From Chamaecyparis obtusa (lineage: Eukaryota; Streptophyta; Pinopsida; Cupressales; Cupressaceae): DNA of 64,000 bases. Location: contig BSBK01014879.1 of the NCBI GenBank assembly GCA_027943335.1, positions 1 to 64,000 on the forward strand, in the 5' to 3' direction. Position 1 is the stretch's first letter. The number at the start of each line of letters is the position of its first letter. The notes under the pieces were generated by a model that worked only from the letters and a program-made list of their open reading frames with translations, did not search any database and was not told where the DNA came from. The translations under genes and the position numbers were made by a program. Shown one piece after another: positions 48,618 through 60,065 of this stretch.

Positions 48618-50610
48618 TGTTATCCAAATTTCCATGTCTCATACAAATTTGGCCAGATCTATCTCAAGGTCTTTGCTTTTGCCTTGCCAATCATCCCTGA
48701 AATTTTCATGGTTTTAGGTCTTGTTTCTTGGCCTTTGTAAATTGTTTTGTTCCCTAGTCTGTAGCTAAAAGATTTGAAAAAGTAGCCATTGGAGGCAACA
48801 AACCCTAAAAACCCTAGGCCGGTTCCATTTTCATGTTACCTTTTCAACCACTTAAATCCCCAAAAATGCATGTGCCCTTGAAAATGACCACTTCATGTGT
48901 TAAGTCTCTAGGTTGTTGGGTGAGGTCCCATTTAATATTTCCTTCAAAGCCTAAGTCTTCCTAGCAAATATTCCCTCTCGACCTTCCCTTTTAACTTGTG
49001 GTTGTCACATGTTCTCAAGGAATATTCTTTTCCCTAGCAATCATGTGACAGGATGACACCTGTCTCGGTGGGCCCAGTTCTCAGTTGATATAAGATCCAA
49101 CGGTGGTCACATAATCTCATGGAATCTTCTGATCCCATGTGATCATGCGATAGTCATTAGATCTTCTTTATTGCTAAATCTTTGGTAGTGGGTCCTCGGG
49201 TGGTGACGTGTTCATTTTTTAGTGGTCAGCTGGGTGATGACAGGCATTTCGGTGGGTCTGATGGTCAGAGAATCTATAGAGGTGCCATTTTATCCAGGAT
49301 CAATGGCTATCACATGATCTAATAGGATCTTCTGATCCCATGCGATCATGCGACCACTGTCCGATGCAGGGACCAAATTCTTTTGACTTCTAAGGTGTCA
49401 GTTGACTGTGACGTGCTCATTTTCTATTAGCTCTTGACTAGTGATGAGGCCTTTTTCTTTTTCAAAAGGAGGGTGGTTGCAGTTGGAAAGGTGATGCAGA
49501 GATCTAGGCAGCCATTTTGGTGGATTTTCCTTCTAAGAGTACTAGATTTGATAGTTATGGCGGCTTGAGTTGCAGGAAGGTAGTTGGATTGAGATTGGTT
49601 GTATATAGGTTGATTTCAGTATAGGGATGGGAACTCAAGGACATATCTGATCGGTTGAGATATTTTGATGTACATTTATGATCAAACTTGATAGGTTTAG
49701 GGTTGGATTATTCTGCTGCAAATCTTTGTAACCCTAATTGAGATATTTTTACTCCTCCCTGTGTGTGTGAAGGAGATGTATATATTGTATTTTTGGAGCC
49801 TTAGTGTAGAGAGAGTTCACATTTTATGAAGAGAAAAAATATCTTTTCTTAGAAGGCTATCTAAGACATTTTTTTGTCCTCTAGTTTTCTACATTCTATA
49901 ACCTCCCATTGATAATTTAGATATTGAAGGTATTTTTGTGACATTCCTCATGTCCCTATGCTTTCTTGTATGAGTTATTTCTTAATGAATTCAGTATTTA
50001 CATGCTTCTTAGTGATATCTTAGGATTCTTGATCCCTCTTTCTTTCGACAATTTTGTGTATCATTGTGGATGATTTGATGTGAGTGCATTTGTGGGTATA
50101 TTTCAACCCCTTAACAATCTTGTCTCATTCCTATACCTAGTTGTAGGGGTGAATGTTTGTTTGCAGGTCATAGATTGTTGTCTAAATCCAAAGGGTATTA
50201 TTGTTTGTAAAAGAATATCTATTTCCCTGAATAGCTCTTTTCACCTACAGACATTTCTATGAAGTACTTATGCAAACCTATTCAATGAGTTGTGGTCTCC
50301 TAGACCTAAGTCTATCCATTGATTTCATCTTTTATACTGTAATTCATACCATATTTTGGGTGTATCACCTAGTAGGATAGTTTTCTTTCAGTCATTTCCC
50401 TTACAAGCATTCCTTCTATCCCTTTCCCTCAAAAGATTTAATTTTCTATCAAGAAGCAAATTAAGGTGATTATCCAAGAGGAACCAGCCTAGAACCTGTA
50501 GGTCTCATCTCAGTCAGCATAGGTCCCACACCTGGAGATGATTCCCATGTTATACTAGGTTATCAAGACTATGAGAGCTTGAGACAAGGGTGCAAACTTA
50601 GTGTATAACA
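48618..50610 (+). repeat. Element F 3' LTR
   Basis: Starts TGTTATCCAAATTTCC and ends GTGTATAACA before GTAAC. Hairpin units lie at about 48990-49040, 49106-49153 and 49315-49353. Confidence 0.9.
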
Positions 50611-50805
50611 GTAACTTGAAATTAGAATAGGGCTAGGGAATTACAAAGGGTTTATTTCCACCAATGGCTAGGTTTTCAAAAATTTGAACTAAGGGTTTAT
50701 GCCAAAGACGTAAAAGCAATTGCAGAGACCAGAAGAAAATGGATAGAGCCATGAAACTTTTTCAAGGTGCTAACACTCTCCAGAATCTCTAAAATCTTCT
50801 ACCAT

Positions 50806-50819
50806 GGGCTTTGATACCA
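50806..50819 (-). promoter_or_regulatory. Element L primer binding site (iMet type)
   Basis: On the minus strand TGGTATCAAAGCCC directly follows the LTR end CCAATA. It matches the Copia initiator-Met site TGGTATCAGAGC except for one base. Confidence 0.75.
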
Positions 50820-51030
50820 TATTGGAAACCCAAATTGGGCTCAGTTGATCATAGGACCATTCCATTAATTTATAATCAAAATTTACATCAATAGATAAAT
50901 CTAGAGAGGAAGAATTCTCTAGAAATTGCTGACTTTCTTCACATATCTGAAAGCTTCTTTGGTCACTGGTGAAAGTGTCTAGAATGTTCCCTTTTGAGTG
51001 TAGGTGTTATAATTAATTTGTTTTCTAACA
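50820..51030 (-). repeat. Element L 5' LTR
   Basis: Pairs with 28312-28524. The right flank CCCAT (51031-51035) equals the left flank of the 3' LTR. Confidence 0.85.
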
Positions 51031-51035
51031 CCCAT

Positions 51036-53160
51036 CTTGGTGTGGGGTCTTACTATTGTTGTGTGTCATTTTAGTAGCAATGTGGGGTGTAATGAGATGG
51101 ATATGCCTTCTTTTACTACGTTTGGTCTTGACCCAACTTGGTATAGAGATGGTTTGTAGATGTTTGGTAAAGGTGTTGAAGCTAGATAATCCTTTTGCAA
51201 CCTATCTCCTCTTGGATTTGGTGCGGGTACCTTTGTTATTATCTATTGATTCTCACAAATGTTAAGGTTTTAACAGGGATAGACAATGGGGGCTACTCTT
51301 ATGTTGATCTTTATATTGTTTTCTCTGCTTTAAGGACTAATAAGAATCTACAGGGGTTATGATTTTTAGTGGTGAAAGTCCATTTGTACTTTTGGTCTCC
51401 TCCTTTTTTTGTGAGGTTCGTACTCCTATAGTGCAGTGTGAGTTCCCAAGGTATTCTTTTGCTGGTGGCTTTACTTTGGATATTGCAGTTACAACTCTTT
51501 GGTGGAGTTTTTCTATTATTTTTTATGGGATTTTGTTTGGAAGATTATTGAGGGAGCTTCCATTTTCTTCAAAAGGTCCTATCTTCTTTGGTCTTTGTGA
51601 TTCAAGATTTCATGGTGGATGTAAATGATCCTTGTCCATGATGTGGCTTCAAGATGTTTAGAAAGTTTAGAGGAAATGGTAGCGTAGATGTTATGGGTAC
51701 CACTCAGACTGATGGAGCTCCTTATGAGGGCTTCTATTGGAGGTTGTATGGATTTCATTTTCTGAGAAAGGATATTTTGATAGAGTCTTGCAACTATGCT
51801 ATTGGTTAGTCTTGATGGAGGCATAGATTCTTGTCTTTCTCCTCCTAGAATGGTCCCTATTCTTGGTGGGTACTACTATTTCTTTGATCACGTCATCTAA
51901 ATTCCATGTATTGGGAGAGATACCATAATTTTATGTAACTAACATAGTTAACAATAGTAAGGAATAGAGAAGCAAGTGTTTGACTGGAAAGATGGTCAGA
52001 TCGATTGATCCGGTATCGATAAAAGGCTAATATATTGTCCAAGTATTGTGATGATACGAAAAATGCTTATGTGGAAAGGTAAATCATTTTTTTATGATTG
52101 ATAATGTAGGGATTCATCAAAGTTGTATAAGTACCAAATAAAAAAGTGATGAAGATGAATATTATTGGATGAATCAAAGGTGCGATAGAATCCTTTGGTT
52201 GAAAAGTTGAGTTTATTATGGAATCTAATGTAGGCATATTGAAAGTTGACTATGCTTGAGAAAGAGCTTTTAATCTCAAGTGGATAAGGTTGTTTAGCCG
52301 CCTTAATGAGAAGAATATAAATATAACAGAAAAAAGGAGGAAAAAGAGAGAGTGTGGATAAAGTGGCATATTATGTTTTAGGAAGTATGATTCAGAAACT
52401 AATTGTGTATGTAAGCTTAGTAGTGATTGAGATTAATTAGATTTTTTTATGCAATAAAGAAGTTCTATTTCATCAGATCATTTTCTACTTAGGTTTATTT
52501 GAAGGAAATCCCTAACAGGTTTACATGAAATATCCCTTAATAGGGTCATGCTTAACAATGTGGGCATGATCTTTAATAGGATCTAAAGGCTCAATTCTTT
52601 AACATGGTGACACATTATCTTTTGTTCTAAATATCTTAATAGATTAGTCTATAACGAGACTTTCTAGCTCTTAACAAGGATAATATACTCTTAACCAAGT
52701 ATGTCTTTGACAAGGTGATTGTAATCGATCCTAACATACCATATTTTATTGATCATAGTGAAATATAAATTTATTGATCTTAGTGATTGTAATCGATCCT
52801 AACATTGGTTTCTTGTGTTAATCTTTGTGGATGTTTGATGTGATAGTGTTTTATATTGTTTTTAGTCTTACACATTGGTTGCTTTGCAAGTTTGTAAGTT
52901 TAGTTATCAAATTAATTCCTAAACTGATTCACCCCCACCCCTCCCACCCGCCCCCCCCTCTCAGTGCCTATTCAGACTAATGATTGATATCTGATCTAAG
53001 TTCCTTAGAAGAATACTAATAGCTTTAGTGAGATCCTTAAGATAGGCATGTACGTATAAAAATACAAGACGTAGTTTGAGGAAGCATAATAGGTGATCAA
53101 TGAATTGAAAAATTAGTTGAACATGTCCATCGTAAAGAGGAAAGATCTTTTTGAGAAAAT
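51036..53160. other. Decayed flank and probable Copia LTR debris
   Basis: 51036-51640 has broken coding-like phrases (MDMPSFTTFGLDPTWYRDGL in one frame) but no complete gene. 52440-52760 is rich in TTAACAAG and TTAATAGG phrases. At 52930-52962 a C-rich run (CACCCGCCCCCCCC then TCTCAGTGCC) resembles the stretch that follows the LTR in some plant Copia elements. Confidence 0.35.
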
Positions 53161-53932
53161 TAATGCAAGTCAAGACTATATTGAATATCTATCAGAGCAA
53201 AGTGGATCAAAAAAATATGAGGAAGTATTTTCAGATTTAATGAAAGGAAATAAGAAGCTAACCAAAGATAATGAAAACCTAAGGAAATAGCTTAAAGTTT
53301 AAGCAATCAGAATGTGTGAAGAGATGGAAGCAAGGAGAGTTGTTGAAGATGCTCTAAAAGCTAAGGACTGGACCCTGAAGGATAAGGAAAATAACCTCTT
53401 CAAGTAAGAGCACAAAGTAGGTACCTTACATGCATATTTTTATTAGACTAGAGAGGAACTAGAAGATCTAAGAGGATAACTCAACAATCTTATAATGAGA
53501 AATGAGAATTTGGATAAAGAGAATGAGAGTCTAAGAAATGAGAATAAGAAGGTGAAAGGAGAACCAAAGAATTCTAATGACCTATTAAATAGATAAAATG
53601 AAAGTTATAAAACTTTTGATGAAAAACTTAAGAATCAAAGGATGAATAAGACAACAAAAGGACTCGTATTTTACAGAAAATTTGAGATTGGAGAATCATC
53701 TAAGGATAATAAGAAATAAGAATATATACTGAATATAATGCAAAGGAATTCTAGTAAAAAATATTACAAACTTATTTGTTTTAACTATCATAAGGTTGGT
53801 CACACTATAAACATATGTAGGAGGAGTTTGGTAATTAGGACAAGTGCATTCAATGGGTATTTTTATAACTTCAATATATTTGGACATGTTGTAAAGGACT
53901 GTAGATCTAGAAGTTTTGAGGGGTATTGATAT
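53161..53932 (+). pseudogene. gag: Copia-like gag remnant with coiled coil and zinc knuckles
   Basis: Frame fragments give a heptad-type coiled coil (KGNKKLTKDNENLRK, MRNENLDKENESLRNENKK), then TKGLVFYRKFEIGESS and two zinc-knuckle-like repeats. In the first, CFNYHKVGHTINIC, the second Cys is Tyr. In the second, GYFYNFNIFGHVVKDC, both leading Cys are lost. At least six stops interrupt it. This order is known from gag proteins of SIRE-like plant Copia elements. Element G starts at its end. Confidence 0.55.
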
Positions 53933-56598
53933 TGTTGCCCTAATTTTCCTTCCATTCAAATTTGGCCTTGGTTTTTTATGTCAAACCTTCATCTCCTCAA
54001 TCCTGTGAGAAGCTCCAAAAATTTTCATGGCTTTATCTATTTCCCCCTGGTCTCTGCAACTATTTTTAGGTCTTTGGCTAGGTGCTAAAAACCCTTAAAA
54101 ATTCATAAAACTAGCCGTTATAGGCCAAACCCTCAAAAAACACTAGGCCATATTCTAATTCACTGTTGCTTTATCGACCACTTAAGTCCCTCAATACCCA
54201 TGTGTGCTAATTTCTTATTGGTTGGTCACCTATTCTCTTATTTCCCCAGTGGTTACCTTTTCCATTCGACGATTCAATGACTGTAGTGCTTCTCTCAGCC
54301 GCTTAATGTTTCATGATGACCATGTAATGGCTAGCAACTCAGTGAGCAGTTAACATTTCCTTTGGTCACGTGATCGCTTAATGCTTTGGTAATCTTAGAT
54401 TTGTGGGGTCCCAATCCTGAAGAATCAATGGTCCTCGTAAGTTCGCAAAGGGTCTATTAGAGGCTTGCAATCTTGCGACAACCATTGATTCTTCCAAGTG
54501 TGTTGCACTTCAAACTTGTGTGGGTCCATTGCCACATCATCCTATATGGAGGCTCTTGATTGGCCAAAGGTTGTGATGTGTAGCCTTGTCAGAGAGGGCC
54601 CGACATACTGTGTTCCTTTTAATCCTACGGCTAGTGCATGATCTCATGGGTTGTGTCAGAGCCATGAGATTATGCATCGACCGTCAATTTCACTTTGTTG
54701 TTAGAGCCTTGTGGGTGGGTCCTTGTTTTCTGATGTGCTCATTTTCTATTGGTCCACATAGTGATGACTAAGATTTGTCAGTGGGGCCATGTCAGAGCCT
54801 CTACAGGGATGTTAGAAGGATGAAGATCGAAAACTAGCATATCTTCACAAAGAGGTTTTTTGACACATGCGATCATGCACCCACCATTTGATCTGCCAAG
54901 TGTTCAGGTCCTGTCAGTGGGTCCAATGGCAAGTCAAGGTGACATGCCATCTTTTGATTGGTCAAGTAAAGAGAAAATCTCTGGGACTGCGTTGCCAAGT
55001 GTGTTGATGTGTCAGTTTGTGATTGGTTGCTGAGTGATGACAAAGATTTGTAGGTGGACCCATGTGTTAGTGGGGTCCTAGTTCTAATAGGATCTATGGC
55101 TAGCGCATGATCAGAAGGAATATTCGGTGGGCATGAGATCATGCACCCACCATTAGATTGGAATCTTAGTTGCAGTGGGTCTGTGGTTGTCAGAGATGCT
55201 AATTTGCTCACTTCCAATTGGTTGTTGACTTCCACGATGGTTTTGACTTGTTAGAGGGGGATTTTAAGTTATTTTCTCAGTGTGTTGTGGTCGTTCATCT
55301 ACCTGGAAGGGTTTGAGATTGGTGGTTGTGTTTTAATTTTAGACTTGCTAGTCGTTAGCCTTTAAATTCAAAATTCCTGCGAAGTTTTGCTAAAGTTTTG
55401 CTCTTTTCGGCCATGCACGACGTCGGTTAGCTTAGGAATTAAATTGACAGGATGGTTATGGTTGAGAGGGTGATGGAGATGACTTTTGGTTGGCATTGTA
55501 GGGTACTGTGCTACGTTTTCATGCTAGGAGATGCTAGAAAGTTTTGGCACCAACTTTTAAATGGTACTGTTCCCAGGGAAGTATAATTAGATTTAGAGCC
55601 TTCATGGCAAGGCCTGTTGCAGAAAGGTTGGTGAACCGAGGTTTCTTGTCTGTAGGTTGATTTTAGTATAGGGATGGGCATGCAAAGATGAATATCTAAT
55701 CGGTTGAGATATTTGCAAAAGTAACATTTATGATCAGACTTGAGTGATTTAGGGTTTGTTATTCTATTGTAAATTTGTAACCCTAGTTAGGTTTTTGACT
55801 CCTGCCTACGTGTAGTTGAGATGTATATATTGTATTTTTTGGAGCTTTTGAGAAAAGAGTTAGACAATTGTAAAAAGAAATTCATCTTTATTAAGAGTTA
55901 TCTGTGGCATTTTCTCTTCCCTCTAGCTTATACAATTGTAAATCTCCCATTGATTATTCAAACATTGCAGAGGTATTTTGTGACAATTCTTCATGTCCCT
56001 ATGCTTCCTTGTCTGAATCATCTCTTAATGAATTGAAGTCTATGCATGTTTTCAATGACAACTTAGGGTTCCTGATCCCTCTTACTTTCTGTAAATTATG
56101 TGTGTTATTATGTTTGATCTGATTTAGATGTTTTTGTGGGTATACTTTAGCCCCTTAACAGTCTTGTCTCAATCCTACACCAAGTTGCAAAAATGAATGT
56201 CTACTTGCAGGTCATAGGTTGTGTCTCATGTTCAGGCCCTCTTATGAAACACTTATGCAAGCCTATTTAGTATGTTGTGACCTACTAGACCTAAGCCTTT
56301 CATTGATTCTATCCCTCTATGCTATGATTCATACCCCTAATTTCAGTGTATCACCTAGTAGGTAGTTTGCTTTCATTCATTTCCCTTTCCAAGCATTCCT
56401 TCTGTCCCTTTCCCTCAAAAGATTTACTTTTCATGTCTAGAAGCAAATTAAGGTGATTATCCAAGAGGAACTAGCCTTGAACCTAGAGGTCTCATCTCAG
56501 TTAGCATAAGTCCCACAACCTAGACATGATTCCCATGTTATACTAGGTTATCAAGACTACGAGAGCTTGAAACAAGGGTGCAAACTTAGTGTATAACA
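53933..56598 (+). repeat. Element G 5' LTR
   Basis: 2666 bp. Its right half is clearly homologous to the F LTR (shared block ending CAAACTTAGTGTATAACA), and its start to the inner end of solo LTR I. The five bases before it are GATAT. Hairpin units are visible at about 54625-54680 and 55100-55152. Confidence 0.8.
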
Positions 56599-56602
56599 AT
56601 TC

Positions 56603-56620
56603 TGGCACGTCTGATGGGAA
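56603..56620 (+). promoter_or_regulatory. Element G primer binding site
   Basis: TGGCACGTCTGATGGGAA four bases after the LTR, the same position as in F. Only the first five bases agree with F. The tRNA was not identified. Confidence 0.5.
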
Positions 56621-57028
56621 TACTACAAAAGAAGTTATTATTCAAAGATTATGTTATCTCTGATATATGAATTGCATAATACAGACCTTTAGAGGTTGTT
56701 CTACCAAGTATATCTGGCAACTCCACTGATTTCAAAGATCCAGGCCAAGCTTGTTTAAGGTTTATGAGAAAAATTTGAGACTAGAAGCTCAAAGCCCACT
56801 AAATTTTTAGAGTTGCCCTCAAAAGGAGGTCATAAAGGTAGGTCAACTCAAAGAACATCCCCTGTAAGGAGAATTCAATCAACACCACTGGATACCTCAG
56901 AAAGGAGACCTTTTCCCTTTCATTCTAGAAGAAGAGGGAGATCTCTAACCAGAGATCTTGAGGAGGATTCAAACCCAATAGAAAATACAACTCATATAGT
57001 TGTTAATCTTTAGATTCCAACTCCTACA

Positions 57029-58570
57029 ATGGCTAGGCAGTTTGCCTTTGCACCTTTCAACCAAGGGAGTCCATTAGCCTTCACTCAACATCATGATGTG
57101 CCCTTGGTGGCACTTAAGAGTATACCTAATTTCAAAGGTGAAGGGCAGACAACTACTTTTGAACACATAACAGATGTGACCACCATCTGTAGCATACACA
57201 ACATTACTCAAGAAGATGTGGCCACAAAATTATTAGCAGCCTCTCTAAAAGGTAAGGCTCTTGAATGGTTTAGAACTCTAACTATTGGTTCTATTACTTC
57301 ATGGGATGAGTTAGGGGATGCATTAAGTAAGCATTTTGAGGATAAATCAGATAACTTGTCTCTAGTTGAGCAGTTAACAATCATTAAGAGAGACCCTCAA
57401 GAATAAATGATAGATTACAATAGTAGATTCCTCAAAACATGGAATAGAATTCTAGTTTCTATGAGACCATCAGCTGACCATGATTTTCTATACTACTTGC
57501 AAAGCTTGAATGGTCAAATTTCTATCATGATCCAATCTATGGGTGGTACTTCCTTATCCCAAGTGTTTGATATAGCTTTCAGGGCTGAAAATTGTTTAAT
57601 CCAAGCAGACATGATTTCTAGAAGGCCTCCTATGCCCATCTTCCCTAGCCTTCATGCATTTACCCCTATTCCCACCATATTGGCACCCCAGGCCAGTACG
57701 AGTGGTCAAGAGCTAACAGCTAGTTTCTCTCAAGAGCTACAAGAAATAAAGAGTAGTCAGCAAAGTAGTCAATAAGAAATGACAAATTTATTGCAGACCT
57801 TGACTAAAGAGGTCACAAATTTGAAGAAACAAGGTCAAGGAATCAGACCACCCTTTCAGACACAAGGCCAAAGTCCTAGTCAGCAATATCAAAATCAAGG
57901 ATAGCCTTATCAACAAAATAGGCCACCATACCAAGGAGGCTATCAAGGAAAAAGACAAAGTTTTAATCAGAGACCATTCCAACCATATAACTCTACACCT
58001 CTAAATTCTGCAAACCAAGTGAGGGATATGGTTCCTAGTCAAAATAATGTGGCCATGGATAATGAATGGTGTTTTCCTTGTAATCAGCCTCATAATCAAG
58101 CTACATGTTCAAATGGATGGATGAACCAAGCTCTAATGGTTCAAAATGCCTCACAAGATCAATCAGAGGCTTCATCCAATGGGTCAGTGCCTCAACAAGA
58201 ATCACAAGAGAGTGAGACTGCTCTTTTCAATTGGGAGCAACCAGACTTCAATGGAGTCAATGATGAAGTTGCTTTTGTTTCTTATACAAGAGAAAAAAGG
58301 AGAGCTCAAGATATGGAGAGAGCAGATTCCAATGCCAAAGCCACTACTTCTGCAAAGCCATTGTAGCAAGCCACTCCCATCACACCTAAGGAGGCCCCTG
58401 TCATTACAAGCAAAGAAGGCCAACATTCCAAAGAGGTGGAGCCCATCATAATGAAGGCACAACAAAGAGTACACACTGTAACACCTTTCAATATTGTAGA
58501 CAACATGAAGAAGGTGAATGTTACCATGTCCATGTAGGACTCTTTGACTCTTCCAGGATAGCCTAAAATC
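57029..58570 (+). pseudogene. gag: Element G gag
   Basis: Starts MARQFAFAPFNQ; a basic, Arg/Ser-rich stretch in the same frame from 56815 may be an upstream extension, separated by TAG at 57011. Capsid blocks: FKGEGQTTTFEHITDV, KALEWFRTL, SITSWDELGDALSKHF, FLKTWNRI, IQSMGGTSLSQVFDIA. A Gln-rich linker leads to a zinc knuckle WCFPCNQPHNQATC (CX2CX3HX4C, a spacing also seen in Athila-type gag). Six in-frame stops at 57404, 57773, 57902, 58364, 58535 and 58559; by context they replace Gln or Trp (SMWDSL, LPGQPK). The frame runs on into protease without a shift. Confidence 0.85.
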
Positions 58571-59368
58571 TTGAAGAAGGCCATGACAGAAGTGACAACT
58601 CCTCAACCTAGAAAAGAAGCTACAAAGCTAGTGTTGGTTAACACTGATCAAGATAAGGAGGCTCTAAGTAGCAACTCCAAGGCCAATGCCACACAAGGTA
58701 GGAACTCAAAGCGACCTCCCTTTTATGTATCTCTAATTATTGGAAAATCTTTAGTGCATAATTGTATGGTAGATAGTGGAGCTACTAGCACTATAATGCC
58801 TAAGAAAGTAGCTAACCAATTAGGAATGAAATATGAGCCCTTCCAAAAGAAGCTTACCCAACTTGATGGGTCCTCAGTCAGGACTATAGGTGTAGCTAAG
58901 GATACTAGTCTAATCCTACATGCTAGTCCTAATTTCTCCATCCTCCTTGATATATATATTATAGATCTCCCTGCATTATTTTCTATATGTCTTTCAAGGG
59001 AGTTTACAGCCAAGATAGGAGGCTATCTATCTTCTGACTGGTATCACATGCTATTTCATACAAGATATGGGACCAAGCTCACCATTAAGTTAGAACCATT
59101 GGAAACACACCATATAGATCCATATGTATCCAATGCCATCAATGTAAACTGCCCTATATTTGATAACAGTGACTTCCAAACCATTAGTGAAGCAAGCACA
59201 AAGATAGAGAGTATCCCTGATATTCTTCTAGATGAAAGAGCTTTAGAGGCCCAAGAAAACTTTGTTTTGGATTTTGGTTTGGGAATTTATTTGATACAAG
59301 AAAGTGGATCCATAGAGACAAGCCTTTTCAAAGAAAACACTGATTCAGAGGATCAGAGCAATCAGGTT
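58571..59368 (+). pseudogene. Element G protease
   Basis: Open in the gag frame. PPFYVSLIIGKSLVHNCMVDSGATST has the aspartic protease motif DSGA with the catalytic Asp at 58772. FLAKIGGYLSSDW-like text follows (here REFTAKIGGYLSSDWYHM), as in plant Gypsy proteases of this group. It would cut the polyprotein inside the virus-like particle. The domain itself has no stop; the stops upstream in gag make the copy defective. Confidence 0.85.
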
Positions 59369-59776
59369 TGGGAACTATTTTTTGATGGAGCTAGAAGTAG
59401 ACATGGTTCTGGTGGTGGTGCCATGTTAGTGTCCCTAAAAGGAGAAAGGTATTATACTACCTTTAGATTTAGTTTCTCTTGTACTAGCAACATTGCAGAG
59501 TATGAAAGCCTTGTGAATGGACTAGAGTGGGCTAGGAAAAGAGGGCTTAAAGCCTTAAAAGTTTATGGTGATAGTGAATTAGTTGTCAGCCAAGTAAGAG
59601 GGATAAGGGAAACCAAGAATGACACTTTGAAAGCATACAAGCATAGAGTTTGGGATGCAATTGAAGATTTTTGTGCTTTCAACATTGTTGCTATCCCTAG
59701 GAAACTAAATCAAAATGTAGATAGGTTAGCAGCTATTAGATCTCAGTATGATATTCCAAATAGAATTTCAAAATAA
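59369..59776 (+). pseudogene. Archaeal-type RNase H of element G, placed before RT
   Basis: Continues the protease frame. VWELFFDGARSRHGSGGGAM, NIAEYESLVNGLEWA, VYGDSELVVSQVRG and IPRKLNQNVDRLAA are the standard blocks of the additional (archaeal-type) RNase H of plant Tat elements. All four acidic residues are present: Asp of FDGA (59384), Glu of AEYE, Asp of GDSE, Asp of VDRLA (59720). In the usual Tat order this domain follows the retroviral RNase H and precedes integrase. Here it lies between protease and RT, and none is found in the usual place. The frame ends with TAA at 59774, and a register change follows. Confidence 0.88.
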
Positions 59777-59811
59777 ATAGACCAACAACATATCAAAGTG
59801 ATTGTCAGACC

Positions 59812-60063
59812 TTGATAATGATGTCAATTAGCAGGTATTCTACAATGATGAAATTTTTTTGCAATTCTTGTTTGAAGAAGATGTTTTTTTCAGAGTACAA
59901 TCAAGATAGGCTATCACAAAACTATGGTGATCAAGTGATACAACTTAAGTCTAATAAGATGCCTAGAGGTCATGTTACATTAGAGGTTGTCTTCAACAAG
60001 GATGAGGAAGTTAAGAAGAACAAAGTTGGCCTGGTAGTCCAACAAGACATTGTGTTGAACTAG
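59812..60063 (+). pseudogene. Protease-RT linker of element G
   Basis: 83 codons in a different register. The block QLKSNKMPRGHVTLEVVFNKDEEVKK corresponds to the conserved linker before RT in Tat and Athila polyproteins (LKS..P.G..PLE..FD..D). A further one-base shift near 60060 joins it to the RT frame. Confidence 0.6.
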
Positions 60064-60065
60064 AG

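Larger units (their letters stand above)
43934..50610 (+). mobile_element. Element F, gag-only Gypsy element
   Basis: 6.68 kb with LTRs at 43934-45851 and 48618-50610, inverted ends TGTTA/TAACA, and a perfect GTAAC target duplication (43929-43933, 50611-50615). The interior of 2.77 kb encodes a gag closely related to that of element G, then an acidic region, and no enzymes. Inserted in solo LTR I. It would have needed protease, RT and integrase from a G-like element. Confidence 0.88.
41440..50775 (-). mobile_element. Solo LTR I, split by element F
   Basis: LTR sequence on the minus strand from 50775 to 50616 and from 43928 to 41440, about 2.65 kb without F. Ends are TGTTGGGAG (plus left) and GCTAACA (plus right), flanked by CTCTT (41435-41439) and CTCTC (50776-50780). 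No primer site, interior or second LTR is attached, so it is a solo LTR from unequal recombination. One end resembles the G/F LTR start (ATGGCTCTATCCATTTTC) and the other the A LTR end (AAGTTGAAGATCAAAGGGAA). Confidence 0.75.
28312..51030 (-). mobile_element. Composite minus-strand LTR element L, with nested insertions
   Basis: Bounded by a 211 bp LTR at 50820-51030 and a 213 bp LTR at 28312-28524 that are clearly alike, and by CCCAT duplications, so the ends arose in one integration. In its own direction it contains: primer site 50819-50806, leader (split by solo LTR I), an inverted leader copy, Copia RT/RNase H (41240-40240), polypurine tract and a different LTR (K), a second primer site (29882-29869), a second leader, a VOC host-gene copy, and a final polypurine tract (28531-28525). 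Elements D, I and F were inserted afterwards. The internal LTR and palindrome point to template switching or recombination when it formed; this is inference. Confidence 0.7.
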
